From positions 2,967,739 through 3,031,738 of the forward strand of contig CP051233.1 in assembly GCA_017792425.1 (NCBI GenBank): a stretch of DNA of 64,000 nucleotides, given 5' to 3'. The position numbers and the translations under genes were made by a program. This document shows positions 28,358-36,622 of the stretch, one piece after another. The notes beneath the pieces were generated by a model. That model did not search any database. It was not told the origin of the DNA and worked only from the letters and a program-made list of their open reading frames with translations. Numbering within the stretch: the stretch's first letter is position 1; the number at the start of each line of letters is the position of its first letter. This DNA is from Thalassovita sp. Its GTDB lineage: Bacteria; Pseudomonadota; Alphaproteobacteria; Rhodobacterales; Rhodobacteraceae.

Positions 28358-29472
28358 TTGATCCTCATTTTCTCCGGGTTGAATGTCATTTCGATGTCGC
28401 GCCACTGCGCATATTTGTCTTTCGGCAGAGAGAACCCGTTAGCCCCGCACCGGATGATAGCACGGCGCGCGGCCTCAAAAGCCTGCCTTGCGGAATCTGC
28501 CGTGCCACCCGAATGCGACAACATCCGAATGGACCCGTTGTCGGGTTTGCCATCCTCTGACAGGCGCACAGTGACGACAACCGTCGTCCCCAGCGCGTCC
28601 GAGGACAACGACCCCACGTTCCAGCACTGTTGAACCGCCACGCGCAGGGCGTCCTTCTCGCCAGCCGTCAGCGGCGGCCCGGCGGGGGCAACGGGCGTTT
28701 CTGCGGGGGCGGGTTTTTCTTCGCTGGCGGCACCGGCTACGGCTTTTTCAATCGCGCTGCGCAGATCGTCAGCGGGGGCGGCGGGTTTGACCTCTGCCTG
28801 TTTCGGTGCTGGCTGTGCTGGACGGGTCTTGGGGCGAAGCGACGACACCGGCGCTCGGGCCGGGTCTTTCTCGGCCTCGGTCACGATTTCCTTGGCCGCC
28901 TCTTCGGGGGCGGTGGCGTCAGCTTCCTGTTTCTGCGTCTCGCCCGCCTCGTCCTTGCGCACCTCTTCACGAGTCACCTCGTCCGGCTTGGCCTCTGGTT
29001 CAGGCGCGGCCACGGGTTCCGGGGCGACGCGCGGAGCGGGACGCGGCGTCGGGCGATCCGCCTCCTTGGGGGCGTCCACGACCTCTTCTTGCGGGGGCGG
29101 GGCGATCACCGGGGGCTGATCATTCACTTCGGCAGGTTCCGGCGGTGTGGCCTTGGTCACGTCTGGCGGGGTTTCTTGCGGCGGAGTGGCCGGTTCCGGC
29201 TCTGGCTGCGGACGCACCGGCGGCTCTTCGGGCTTGGCGACGGGGCGCACCTCTGGTTCCACGGGTGGCGCAGGCTGCGGCGGCGTCGGGGCCTCTGCCT
29301 TGGTTTCGGGGGGCTGCTGCGCGCCGACGATCCGTTCAAATTCTTCTGGAGAGATCACGGCGACCTCTGTTACCTCGAATGGCTCTGGTGCCGGGGCAAA
29401 GACATTGCCCAGCAACAGCCAGCCGATCAGCCCGATGTGACCGACCCCCGAGATATACTGCCCCGTGTTCAT
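28354..29472 (-). CDS. tolA: Tol-Pal energy-transducing protein TolA
   Basis: This 372-residue protein has one N-terminal membrane segment (about 8-27), a long Pro/Glu/Ala-rich region spanning the periplasm (about 45-240) and a C-terminal globular domain with QQCWNVGSLSSDALGTTVVV. TolA couples the TolQR proton motor to TolB-Pal. Its low-complexity middle makes alignment unreliable, but size, position and end domains are typical. Its stop codon overlaps the tolB start. Confidence 0.93.
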   Translation of the reverse strand: MNTGQYISGVGHIGLIGWLLLGNVFAPAPEPFEVTEVAVISPEEFERIVGAQQPPETKAEAPTPPQPAPPVEPEVRPVAKPEEPPVRPQPEPEPATPPQETPPDVTKATPPEPAEVNDQPPVIAPPPQEEVVDAPKEADRPTPRPAPRVAPEPVAAPEPEAKPDEVTREEVRKDEAGETQKQEADATAPEEAAKEIVTEAEKDPARAPVSSLRPKTRPAQPAPKQAEVKPAAPADDLRSAIEKAVAGAASEEKPAPAETPVAPAGPPLTAGEKDALRVAVQQCWNVGSLSSDALGTTVVVTVRLSEDGKPDNGSIRMLSHSGGTADSARQAFEAARRAIIRCGANGFSLPKDKYAQWRDIEMTFNPEKMRIK

Positions 29473-29479
29473 CTGCGGC

Positions 29480-29944
29480 TCAGTTTCCGTCCAGCTTTGG
29501 CCCGCCGGTATCCGTCACAAGGCCGATGTTGGAAAACCCGCCCCGGTTCAGCGCGCCCATGACCTGCACGACGGTTTCATAGGGCACCGCCCCGTCGGCG
29601 CGCAGGAACACCCGGTCGCCTTCGCGTTCCACTGCGATCGCCCGCAAGCGGTTCACAAGTTCCGCCATCGGCACCTCGGTTTTCTGGATCATGACCACAC
29701 CTTCGGCGGTGATGGTCACGGCCAACGGCTCTTCTTGCTCCGACGGCAAGGCATTGGCGGCGGTCTTGGGCAGTTCCACCGGCACGCCGACAGTCATCAG
29801 CGGCGCAGCCACCATGAAGATGATCAGCAGCACCAACATCACGTCCACAAAGGGCGTGACGTTGATTTCCGACATGGGCCGTGCCCCGCCACGGCGGTGG
29901 CGGCGTCTGCGGCCGCCCCCTTTCTGGATGACACCCGCGCCCAT
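29480..29944 (-). CDS. tolR: Tol-Pal proton channel protein TolR (ExbD family)
   Basis: This 154-residue protein has a basic N-terminus, one membrane segment (about 31-52) with the proton-carrying aspartate in VDVMLVLLIIFMV (Asp34), and a periplasmic ExbD domain. TolR is the stator partner of TolQ. It starts three bases after tolQ ends, and tolA follows after seven bases. Confidence 0.96.
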   Translation of the reverse strand: MGAGVIQKGGGRRRRHRRGGARPMSEINVTPFVDVMLVLLIIFMVAAPLMTVGVPVELPKTAANALPSEQEEPLAVTITAEGVVMIQKTEVPMAELVNRLRAIAVEREGDRVFLRADGAVPYETVVQVMGALNRGGFSNIGLVTDTGGPKLDGN

Positions 29945-29947
29945 GGC

Positions 29948-30643
29948 TCAGCTATCCAACTGGCGGCTGAGGATGGTAGCGAACTCGTCTGCAAAGGCTT
30001 CGTACCCCGCGATGATCCGGTCGCTGTCAGCGTTCAGCTTGTTGTAGAACACCACCGCCGGGATTGCGGCCAGCAGGCCCAGCCCGGTGGCCAGCAGCGC
30101 CTCGGCGATGCCCGGCGCGACGACAGCAAGGTTGGTGTTCTGTTGCTCGGCGATGTTGATAAAGGCGTGCATGATACCCCAGACGGTGCCGAACAACCCC
30201 ACGAAGGGTGCGGTTGATCCGACCGTCGCCAGCACCTGCAGCCCGTTTTGCAGCGTATCCGCCTCTTTCGCTACCGCCACGTCCATGGACCTGTCGATCC
30301 GGGCATGCGCCCCTGCAATCATGCCGCCATCGTCACGGTGCGACCGCCGCCATTCAATCATCCCGGCGGCAAAGATTCGTTGCGAATTGCCCGCCGGCTC
30401 CGGCCCGATCTGGTCAAACAACTCGTCCAACGGCTCGCCCGACCAGAAGGCGCGGTCGAACCGTTCCGCCTCGCGCCGGGCAGCGCGATAGTTGATGGTT
30501 TTCTGAATGATGATCGACCACGACCAGAAAGAGGCGACGATCAGCAGGATCATCACCAGTTTCACGGTCAGGGTTGCACGCGCGAACAGCGCCCACATGG
30601 AGAAATCAATCTCCTGCGCCAGTGCGAGAGTTTCTGTTTCCAT
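29948..30643 (-). CDS. tolQ: Tol-Pal proton channel protein TolQ (MotA/ExbB family)
   Basis: This 231-residue protein has three membrane segments (about 20-40, 135-160 and 170-195). The ExbB/MotA signature includes VGSTAPFVGLFGTVWGIMHAF and ALLATGLGLLAAIPAVVFYN. TolQ with TolR uses the proton gradient to energise TolA. It is the first of the tolQRAB genes and follows ybgC by 114 bases. Confidence 0.97.
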   Translation of the reverse strand: METETLALAQEIDFSMWALFARATLTVKLVMILLIVASFWSWSIIIQKTINYRAARREAERFDRAFWSGEPLDELFDQIGPEPAGNSQRIFAAGMIEWRRSHRDDGGMIAGAHARIDRSMDVAVAKEADTLQNGLQVLATVGSTAPFVGLFGTVWGIMHAFINIAEQQNTNLAVVAPGIAEALLATGLGLLAAIPAVVFYNKLNADSDRIIAGYEAFADEFATILSRQLDS

Positions 30644-30757
30644 TAGCCTGCTCTTTCCCGGCCCGTTTCTGTCGTGGGCCTTGTTTACAGGCGAATCTAT
30701 CCGATCCTCAGGGGGAAAGCCAACACATCTGCGTCATCGGCAGCCGCGGAACACATT

Positions 30758-31147
30758 TTAGTGAATAAGCTGGCGGATATTTGCCGGCATCCGGGCCGGA
30801 TGGCCGGTATCGGTCATCATCACCACGGTCACGACGGCATGAAACAGCATCTCTTCGCCCTTTTTCACCCGTTGTTCCAGGATCCAGCGCACGCCGGTCA
30901 ACTGGGTCGTTTCCGTCTCTACCGTCAGCAGATCGTCCAGACGCGCCGGCGCCAAGTAATCCGCCTCGACCCGCCGGACCACGAAAACCAACCCGTTTTC
31001 CTTCATCTCGCGCTGGTCGATACCCAGTTCGCGCACCCATTCGCTGCGGGCGCGTTCGATATACCGCAGGTAATTGGCGTAATAGACGATCCCCGCCATA
31101 TCCGTGTCCTCGTAATAGACGCGGATATTCATCCTGTGCGTGTTCAT
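30758..31147 (-). CDS. ybgC: Tol-Pal-associated acyl-CoA thioesterase YbgC
   Basis: This 129-residue hot-dog thioesterase has the family signature VYYEDTDMAGIVYYANYLR with its catalytic aspartate in EDTD. The start at 31147 (MNTHR) is uncertain; MNIRV five codons later is an alternative. YbgC is commonly first in the tol-pal operon and hydrolyses acyl-CoA or acyl-ACP thioesters, possibly tied to membrane lipid turnover. Confidence 0.93.
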   Translation of the reverse strand: MNTHRMNIRVYYEDTDMAGIVYYANYLRYIERARSEWVRELGIDQREMKENGLVFVVRRVEADYLAPARLDDLLTVETETTQLTGVRWILEQRVKKGEEMLFHAVVTVVMMTDTGHPARMPANIRQLIH

Positions 31148-31205
31148 GGCTGCTCTCCCCTTGCCTGGCCGCACCGTAAGCACGACCGCACAGGGTGGCA
31201 AGCGG

Positions 31206-31751
31206 TCAGGCCAGCAACGGGTAGTTTGCCAGCGGTTCGTACACCGGGCCTTCCTCGCGCAAGGTGGATCGATACAGGCTGAACTGTGTCGCATCGCCGC
31301 CGTCAAGCGACAGATCCCCGTGCAGCGCCAGCCAGGCCCCGATCCGGGATTGCGCGCTGTCGGACAGATGGCGTGGAAACCGCACCAGGGAAACATGCGG
31401 CTTGAAGCGCCGGCGTGGCAGATCAATCCCAGCCATCCGTGCCGCCTGCGCCACCTTTTCCTGCAGGCTGATCAATTCCGGCACTTTTTCGACCAGCGCC
31501 GCGACCAGCCCATAGCGTTTGCCACCAAAGCCATCGACGCCCCGGATCGTCAGCCGCACCTGTGGCGCACGGATTGCCGACAGCATGTCATGCAACGCCT
31601 CGGCGGCTTGGGAGGGCTGATCATCCAGAAACGCCAGCGTCAGGTGCAGGTTTTCCTCTGGCACCTCGCGCCCGACACCCAGGCCATCCTGCACGACGCA
31701 CAGCGCATCGCGCAGTCCCTGCGGCAGGTCCAGCGCCACGAACAGCCGCAT
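31206..31751 (-). CDS. thpR: RNA 2',3'-cyclic phosphodiesterase ThpR
   Basis: This 2H phosphoesterase of 181 residues shows both catalytic motifs: HLTLAF around His36 and HVSLVRF around His119. Such enzymes open 2',3'-cyclic phosphates on RNA ends and are known as LigT or ThpR. Its start overlaps the stop of the upstream gene as TGATG, which suggests coupled translation with that unknown protein. Confidence 0.93.
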   Translation of the reverse strand: MRLFVALDLPQGLRDALCVVQDGLGVGREVPEENLHLTLAFLDDQPSQAAEALHDMLSAIRAPQVRLTIRGVDGFGGKRYGLVAALVEKVPELISLQEKVAQAARMAGIDLPRRRFKPHVSLVRFPRHLSDSAQSRIGAWLALHGDLSLDGGDATQFSLYRSTLREEGPVYEPLANYPLLA

Positions 31752-32371
31752 CAGCCCGCCTGCACCCGCGCGAACAGGCGCAGCGCGTGGCTGGTATCCT
31801 GCGCCATTGCGGGCATCAAAGGATCATAGGCCGCGCGTATGACATTCGCGATGTCAGGTCGCAGGATCGTCGCCTCCCCCGCCACGGCCAGCGGCGAGAC
31901 ATCGGAAAACGCCCGGTCCGACCACAACAGGATACTTTGTACGACCTGGCTCAACGCCAGGGTTTCGGCGGGCATTTCCTGCAACGCCTTGTCCATGCGC
32001 ACAAAGACGAAGGCCGCCTTGATTGCCCCGGATTGGTCGAACCTGAAGGTACGATACTGGTTCGCCCCGGCCTTGTTCAGCCGCGCCACCAAAGGGCCGA
32101 CATCCGCGATCAGCTTGTCCAGGTCGGGCAGGTCCAGCAACTCGTCCCACTCGCGGAAAAAAAAGAGCATCAGGTTCACGCCCAGTTCCGGGTCGGTTTC
32201 CGCCATCTGGTGCCCGGCCAGCGCCACAACCGCCTCGATCGCGCCCTTCACGATTTCCAACGTCGCGTCCTCCACGCCAATCACGATGGGGGAAATCGGC
32301 CGCCCCCAACGGGCAAAGGCATAGGTTCCGTCGCTTCGGGTGAACAGGGCTTCAATCTCATCTGGCGTCAT
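31751..32371 (-). CDS. Conserved-looking protein of unknown function between ruvB and thpR
   Basis: I do not recognise this 206-residue soluble protein. I chose the ATG at 32371 with GGA nine bases upstream; a longer frame would start at TTG. It begins MTPDEIEALFTRSDGTYAFA and has no signal peptide or membrane segment. A central helical region carries EWDELLDLPDLDKLIADVG. The TGATG overlap with thpR means the two are probably co-translated, which may tie it to RNA processing. No catalytic motif is evident. Confidence 0.75.
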   Translation of the reverse strand: MTPDEIEALFTRSDGTYAFARWGRPISPIVIGVEDATLEIVKGAIEAVVALAGHQMAETDPELGVNLMLFFFREWDELLDLPDLDKLIADVGPLVARLNKAGANQYRTFRFDQSGAIKAAFVFVRMDKALQEMPAETLALSQVVQSILLWSDRAFSDVSPLAVAGEATILRPDIANVIRAAYDPLMPAMAQDTSHALRLFARVQAG

Positions 32372-32463
32372 GTCGTTTCCGTTTGGGTTGGCGCGATACA
32401 GGGCTTTTTCTTGGTTCAAATACCCAAATTCTGCAACATTCGCCAGCGCCTCGGGCCCAAGGA

Positions 32464-33489
32464 TCAGTCAAACAGCCCGGCCTGCCCCGGGGCCTTGGGC
32501 GCGTCCAACCCCAAGTGCCGCCACGCCTTCGCCGCCAGCATTCGCCCCCTCGGTGTCCGCTGGATCAAGCCCTGTTGCAGCAGGAACGGCTCGATCACCT
32601 CTTCCAACGCATCACGGCTTTCTGACAGGGCCGCGCTGATGGTTTCGATCCCCACCGGACCGCCGCCGTAATTTTCGGCGATCAGGCACAGATAGCGTCG
32701 GTCCGCACCATCCAGCCCCAGGTGATCCACACCCAACCGGGTCAGCGCGTGATCGGCAATCGCCTGCGTGACGCGCCCATTGCCTTCAACCACCGCGAAA
32801 TCCACCACCCGACGCAGCAGCCTGCCCGCGATCCGGGGCGTTCCCCGTGACCGCTTGGCGATCTCCCGCGCCCCCTCTGGGTCTGCGGGCGCGCCCATCA
32901 GACGGGCGTTGCGGGTGACGATCTCGTTCAGTTCTTCCACGTTGTAGAACTGCAACCGCGTCGGGATTCCGAAACGGTCACGCAGGGGCGTGGTCAACAG
33001 CCCCAGACGGGTCGTGGCACCTACCAGCGTGAACGGCTGCAACTCGATCCGCACCGTGCGCGCGGCGGGGCCTTCACCAATCACAAGGTCCAGTTCATAG
33101 TCTTCCAGTGCCGGATACAGCACCTCTTCGACCGCCGGGTTCAGGCGGTGTATCTCGTCGATGAACAGTACATCGCGGGCCTCGAGGTTGGTCAGGATCG
33201 CCGCCAGATCACCTGCCTTGGCAAGCACCGGACCAGAGGTCATGCGGAAATTCACCCCCAGTTCCCGCGCCATGATCTGGGCCAGCGTGGTTTTCCCCAG
33301 CCCCGGCGGGCCGTGGAACAGCGTGTGATCCATCGCCTCGCCGCGCTGACGGGCGGACTGGATGAACACCTTGAGATTGGCGCGCGCCTCGGCCTGTCCG
33401 ATGAACTCATCCAGCGACTGGGGGCGCAACGCGCGGTCGTTGTCCTCGGGCATTGGATCGGGGCGCAGGGCGGGGTCAGGTGTGGTCAT
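32464..33489 (-). CDS. ruvB: Holliday junction branch migration helicase RuvB
   Basis: This 341-residue AAA+ motor has Walker A HGPPGLGKTT (about 59-68), Walker B VLFIDEIHRLN, the RuvB sensor VGATTRLGLL and a C-terminal winged helix with RTPRGRMLAAKAW. It drives branch migration with RuvA during recombinational repair. It starts three bases after ruvA in a ruvCAB operon. Confidence 0.98.
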   Translation of the reverse strand: MTTPDPALRPDPMPEDNDRALRPQSLDEFIGQAEARANLKVFIQSARQRGEAMDHTLFHGPPGLGKTTLAQIMARELGVNFRMTSGPVLAKAGDLAAILTNLEARDVLFIDEIHRLNPAVEEVLYPALEDYELDLVIGEGPAARTVRIELQPFTLVGATTRLGLLTTPLRDRFGIPTRLQFYNVEELNEIVTRNARLMGAPADPEGAREIAKRSRGTPRIAGRLLRRVVDFAVVEGNGRVTQAIADHALTRLGVDHLGLDGADRRYLCLIAENYGGGPVGIETISAALSESRDALEEVIEPFLLQQGLIQRTPRGRMLAAKAWRHLGLDAPKAPGQAGLFD

Positions 33490-33492
33490 GAA

Positions 33493-34173
33493 TTACCCTT
33501 TCGGTGCCAGCAGCTTCAGCGCCGCACGGATTAGGGCGGCTGCATCGGCCTCGGGCGCATCCTGTGCCGCCTGCGCAACGGCACTGGCCGCTTCGGACGG
33601 GGCATAGCCAAGGTTGGACAGGGCCGACAAGGCATCCGATTGTGCCGCGGCGCTGGTGCTGGCTGGTTTCGGGGCGGGCCTGGGACGCGGCGCGGGGTCG
33701 ATCACGTCAGAATCCGGTTCCGCTGGCGCATCGCCTGCCGCACGCGCCAGCGTTCCCCCCAGCGCCATGACGGCGGGGGCCTTGTCCTTTAACTCGATCA
33801 CCACGCGTTGCGCGGTCTTCGGCCCGATCCCCTTGGCCGCCTTGATCGCTGCGACGTCTCCCAAGGCTATGGCGCGGCTGACACCTTCGGCCCCCAATGT
33901 TCCCAAGATCGCCAGCGACGCCTTCGCGCCGATGCCCTGCACGCTCATAAGCAGGCGGTGCCATTCCTTTTCCAGCAGCGTCGGAAAACCGAACAACTGC
34001 ATCAAATCTTCGCGCACCAACAGGTCGGTATACAGCGCCACGGCTTCGCCGTTCCCCGGCAGGCTGGCCAACGTCCGATCCGAGCAATAGACGATATACC
34101 CCACCCCGCGCACGTCGATCAGTACGTGATCTTCGCCGCGATAGTCGATCCGGCCGGAAACCTTGCCGATCAT
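33493..34173 (-). CDS. ruvA: Holliday junction branch migration complex subunit RuvA
   Basis: This 226-residue protein begins MIGKVSGRIDYRGEDHVLID, the typical OB-fold of RuvA, then a helix-hairpin-helix domain (VQGIGAKASLAILGTLG and KGIGPKTAQRVVIELK). A Pro/Ala-rich linker leads to a C-terminal domain that binds RuvB. Its ATG overlaps the ruvC stop as ATGA, so the two are translationally coupled. Confidence 0.97.
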   Translation of the reverse strand: MIGKVSGRIDYRGEDHVLIDVRGVGYIVYCSDRTLASLPGNGEAVALYTDLLVREDLMQLFGFPTLLEKEWHRLLMSVQGIGAKASLAILGTLGAEGVSRAIALGDVAAIKAAKGIGPKTAQRVVIELKDKAPAVMALGGTLARAAGDAPAEPDSDVIDPAPRPRPAPKPASTSAAAQSDALSALSNLGYAPSEAASAVAQAAQDAPEADAAALIRAALKLLAPKG

Positions 34174-34670
34174 GCCGCCCCCTTTACCCGCAGCCCGGCA
34201 CCGGGTGCGCGCACGTAATGGGCGTGGCAGATGGCGATGGCCAGAGCGTCCGCCGCGTCCGGGCCGTTGATGATCACGCCGGGCAGTTGCATCTTTACCA
34301 TGTGGTCGACCTGTACCTTGGCCGCGTGTCCGACACCGACAACCGTCTTTTTCACCTTGTTCGGCGCATACTCGCCCACGGGAATCCCCGCCTGCGCCGG
34401 AACCAGCAGGGCAATCGCCCGCGCCTGACCCAGTTTCAGCGTTCCAACCGCGTCCTTGTTAACAAATGTCTGTTCGACCGCCGCCGTATCCGGGGCAAAG
34501 CGCGCGACGATGTCGGTCAATTGTTCATGCAGAGACAACAGACGCTCAGCAAGTTCCGTGCCTTCCGAATGGCAAATCCCGTTCGCAATGTGACTGAGTC
34601 GGCTGCCATCAGCCTCGATCATGCCCCATCCGAGATTGCGCAGGCCGGGATCGATTCCCAAAACACGCAT
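34170..34670 (-). CDS. ruvC: Crossover junction endodeoxyribonuclease RuvC
   Basis: RuvC resolves Holliday junctions. I chose the ATG at 34670 (166 aa) because it gives the conserved N-terminus MRVLGIDPGLRNLGWG, where Asp7 is catalytic. The acidic residues in AVEQTFVNKD and the C-terminal GPDAADALAIAICHAH are present. It is first in the ruvCAB operon. Confidence 0.97.
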   Translation of the reverse strand: MRVLGIDPGLRNLGWGMIEADGSRLSHIANGICHSEGTELAERLLSLHEQLTDIVARFAPDTAAVEQTFVNKDAVGTLKLGQARAIALLVPAQAGIPVGEYAPNKVKKTVVGVGHAAKVQVDHMVKMQLPGVIINGPDAADALAIAICHAHYVRAPGAGLRVKGAA

Positions 34671-34973
34671 CTCTTTCCCCTGCTCTGTTGCATTTTTTTC
34701 AGCATTAGCACGAAACGAGAACAAACGCCAAGCGCGATGATCTCTGCCGCACCGCAGAAAACGCAGGAACCGCCCTGGCGAAAAGACGGCGATCCTGCCG
34801 CATCATGACGAAACGCCACCACATTTCGTCGAATTCACCTTTGCCGTTTCCATGGCCATATCCATGCAAAAAACGCATAGGGACTATGCGGTTTGCCTCG
34901 GTTGTGCGGAAAAAATTCTCATCTTATCTGCGGCGCAGAAATCGAACCCAACCCTGAAACACAGGAACCTGAT
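34671..34973. other. Divergent intergenic region upstream of ruvC and the DUF1127 gene
   Basis: This 303-base stretch has no convincing gene. Short open frames overlapping it lack a good ribosome site or family pattern. It should carry the promoters of ruvC (leftward) and the DUF1127 gene (rightward). An ACAGGA Shine-Dalgarno lies before the latter. I see no SOS-box palindrome (CTG-N10-CAG or the alphaproteobacterial GTTC-N7-GTTC) that I could call with confidence. Confidence 0.5.
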
Positions 34974-35180
34974 ATGGCTGTCTATGAAAACACCCGCATC
35001 CAGTATCAGGCTGGCGGAGTTGCCAGCCGTATTATCTATGCCTTCGCCTCGGCGATTGCCGCCGTCGCGGCCTGGAACGACGCCCGCGCGACCCGCAAGA
35101 CGCTGTCCCGTCTGACAGATCGTGAACTTGACGACATCGGTCTGAACCGTAGCGATATCGAATGGGTTTTCCGCCGCTGA
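34974..35180 (+). CDS. Small DUF1127 (YjiS-like) protein
   Basis: This 68-residue protein ends in the DUF1127 motif RKTLSRLTDRELDDIGLNRSDIEW, of which the LTDRELDDIGLNRSDI part is diagnostic. Proteins of this family are short, basic and linked in some alphaproteobacteria to RNA turnover and phosphate or stress responses. I chose the ATG at 34974 behind ACAGGA. It is followed after 21 bases by a strong terminator, so it is a monocistronic gene. Confidence 0.9.
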   Translation: MAVYENTRIQYQAGGVASRIIYAFASAIAAVAAWNDARATRKTLSRLTDRELDDIGLNRSDIEWVFRR

Positions 35181-35201
35181 CATCCAGCCGGAAGGAAAAC
35201 A

Positions 35202-35241
35202 ACGACCGCCCCGGACACCCGGCGGCGGTCGTTTCGTTTTT
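35202..35241 (+). terminator. Intrinsic terminator of the DUF1127 gene
   Basis: A perfect 9-bp stem (ACGACCGCC at 35202-35210 with GGCGGTCGT at 35224-35232) and a 13-base loop are followed by TTCGTTTTT. It begins 21 bases after the DUF1127 stop codon. Confidence 0.85.
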
Positions 35242-35246
35242 CGCGG

Positions 35247-35591
35247 TCAGCGGAACCAACCGCGCATCTGTTTCGCCAGCGTGGTGGACACGGGATCGCT
35301 TTGCATGAACCAGGCACCAGCCTGTTCCACCGTGGCCCCCGCGCGCAGGGCGTCAACCCGGTCCCGATAGGTCGCTTCGCCCAGATAGGCGATGAGCAGA
35401 GCCTTGAAGCCGAAAAAGCCTACCAGCAGGAAAACCAGACCCCGAAGCGAAGCAAAGCGCCGCGCTGCCCTTGGCCGCGCCACGATCAGACCATCCCGGT
35501 CAACGCGCAGCGAATACCCGCGCTTCAGCTGCGCGCGCTGAGAGGAAATCCGGCGCAACCGATCATCAAATTCATTGTTAATACCAACCAT
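35247..35591 (-). CDS. Small membrane protein of unknown function
   Basis: This 114-residue protein has a charged N-terminal half (FDDRLRRISSQRAQLKRGYS) and one membrane segment (about 50-70, LVFLLVGFFGFKALLIAYLG), and ends in a soluble tail. No known family motif is recognised. It converges on the DUF1127 terminator and lies downstream of prmA on the same side of the chromosome but reads leftward. Confidence 0.7.
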   Translation of the reverse strand: MVGINNEFDDRLRRISSQRAQLKRGYSLRVDRDGLIVARPRAARRFASLRGLVFLLVGFFGFKALLIAYLGEATYRDRVDALRAGATVEQAGAWFMQSDPVSTTLAKQMRGWFR

Positions 35592-35701
35592 TGCTGCCTC
35601 CAGCGTTCCCCCACCAGCGGCAAGCGACGAAGCTACGCGGGAATTGTGGCTATTTTGTGGCCACAGCCATATTCACGACGCAATTCAGCCTTGGTATGGC
35701 T

Positions 35702-36568
35702 TCATTTCTGCAGGGTCAGCGTGGTCCATTCTCCGATTTGCTCGCGGTGGATCACGGGAATCGCGTTTTTTGCGTAGACCGCGACCACTTCGTCGGCCTG
35801 CTCGTTCAGGATGCCCGACAGGATCGCGTACCCGCCTTCTGACAGATACCGCGCCATGTCAGGGGCCAGGTCGATCAGGGGGGCCTTCAGGATGTTGGCG
35901 AACACCAGGTCGAACGGCGCCTTGGCGGTGATCTGGGGGTTATCGAACCCTGCGGCGACAACACAGTTCACCCGTCCGCTCAGGTCATTCACCTTGACGT
36001 TCGCCTCGGCGACTTCGACGGCTACGTCGTCGATATCGCTTGCCATGACCGGGTTCGGCCAGATCCGCGCCGCCCCCATCGCCAGCACGGCGGTGCCGCA
36101 GCCCACGTCGATCACGTTCTTGCAGACGACGCCATCATTGGCCAGCCGGTCCAGCGCCCGCAGACAGCCCTGCGTGGTGCCGTGGTGCCCGGTGCCAAAG
36201 GCCATTGCCGCCTCGATCAACAAGGGCTCTACCCCCGCCGGCACCTTGTCGGCGTCATGGCTGCCATAGACAAAGAACCGCCCGGCGACTACCGGTGTCA
36301 GTTCGCGCTTGACCTTGGCGACCCAGTCGGTTTCCGGCAGCTCCGACACGGCAAAGGGTTTCGCGCCATAGGCAGCAGCCAGCAGGTCCAGTTCCGCCGC
36401 GTTGGGCTTCTCGGTAAAGTAGGCGCCAACTTCCCACAGGCCGGACCCGTCCTCAATTTCGAACACGCCGATGCCCGTGGGTTCGGGGATCAGATCCTCC
36501 ATCGCCAGTCCAAGCGCCTCGGCGGGCTCTTTTCCGGTCAGGGTGGTCAGGGCGGTAAAGGTTGGCAT
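35702..36568 (-). CDS. prmA: Ribosomal protein L11 methyltransferase PrmA
   Basis: PrmA trimethylates ribosomal protein L11. The 288-residue protein has an N-terminal substrate-recognition domain and a SAM-binding domain with AFGTGHHGTTQGCL and VIDVGCGTAVLAMGAA, plus the downstream FDLVFANILKAPL motif. Family length and motifs agree. It lies 54 bases downstream of a MATE transporter gene that ends at 36623. Confidence 0.95.
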   Translation of the reverse strand: MPTFTALTTLTGKEPAEALGLAMEDLIPEPTGIGVFEIEDGSGLWEVGAYFTEKPNAAELDLLAAAYGAKPFAVSELPETDWVAKVKRELTPVVAGRFFVYGSHDADKVPAGVEPLLIEAAMAFGTGHHGTTQGCLRALDRLANDGVVCKNVIDVGCGTAVLAMGAARIWPNPVMASDIDDVAVEVAEANVKVNDLSGRVNCVVAAGFDNPQITAKAPFDLVFANILKAPLIDLAPDMARYLSEGGYAILSGILNEQADEVVAVYAKNAIPVIHREQIGEWTTLTLQK

Positions 36569-36622
36569 GGCGGTCTCCGGGTTTGGATGTCAACTAGCGC
36601 CTATGCGCCTTGCCCCGCGGGG

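Noticed and set aside
34852..35115. An 87-codon frame overlapping the DUF1127 gene in another phase
   Set aside because: The DUF1127 frame carries a diagnostic motif and Shine-Dalgarno; the overlapping frame has neither.
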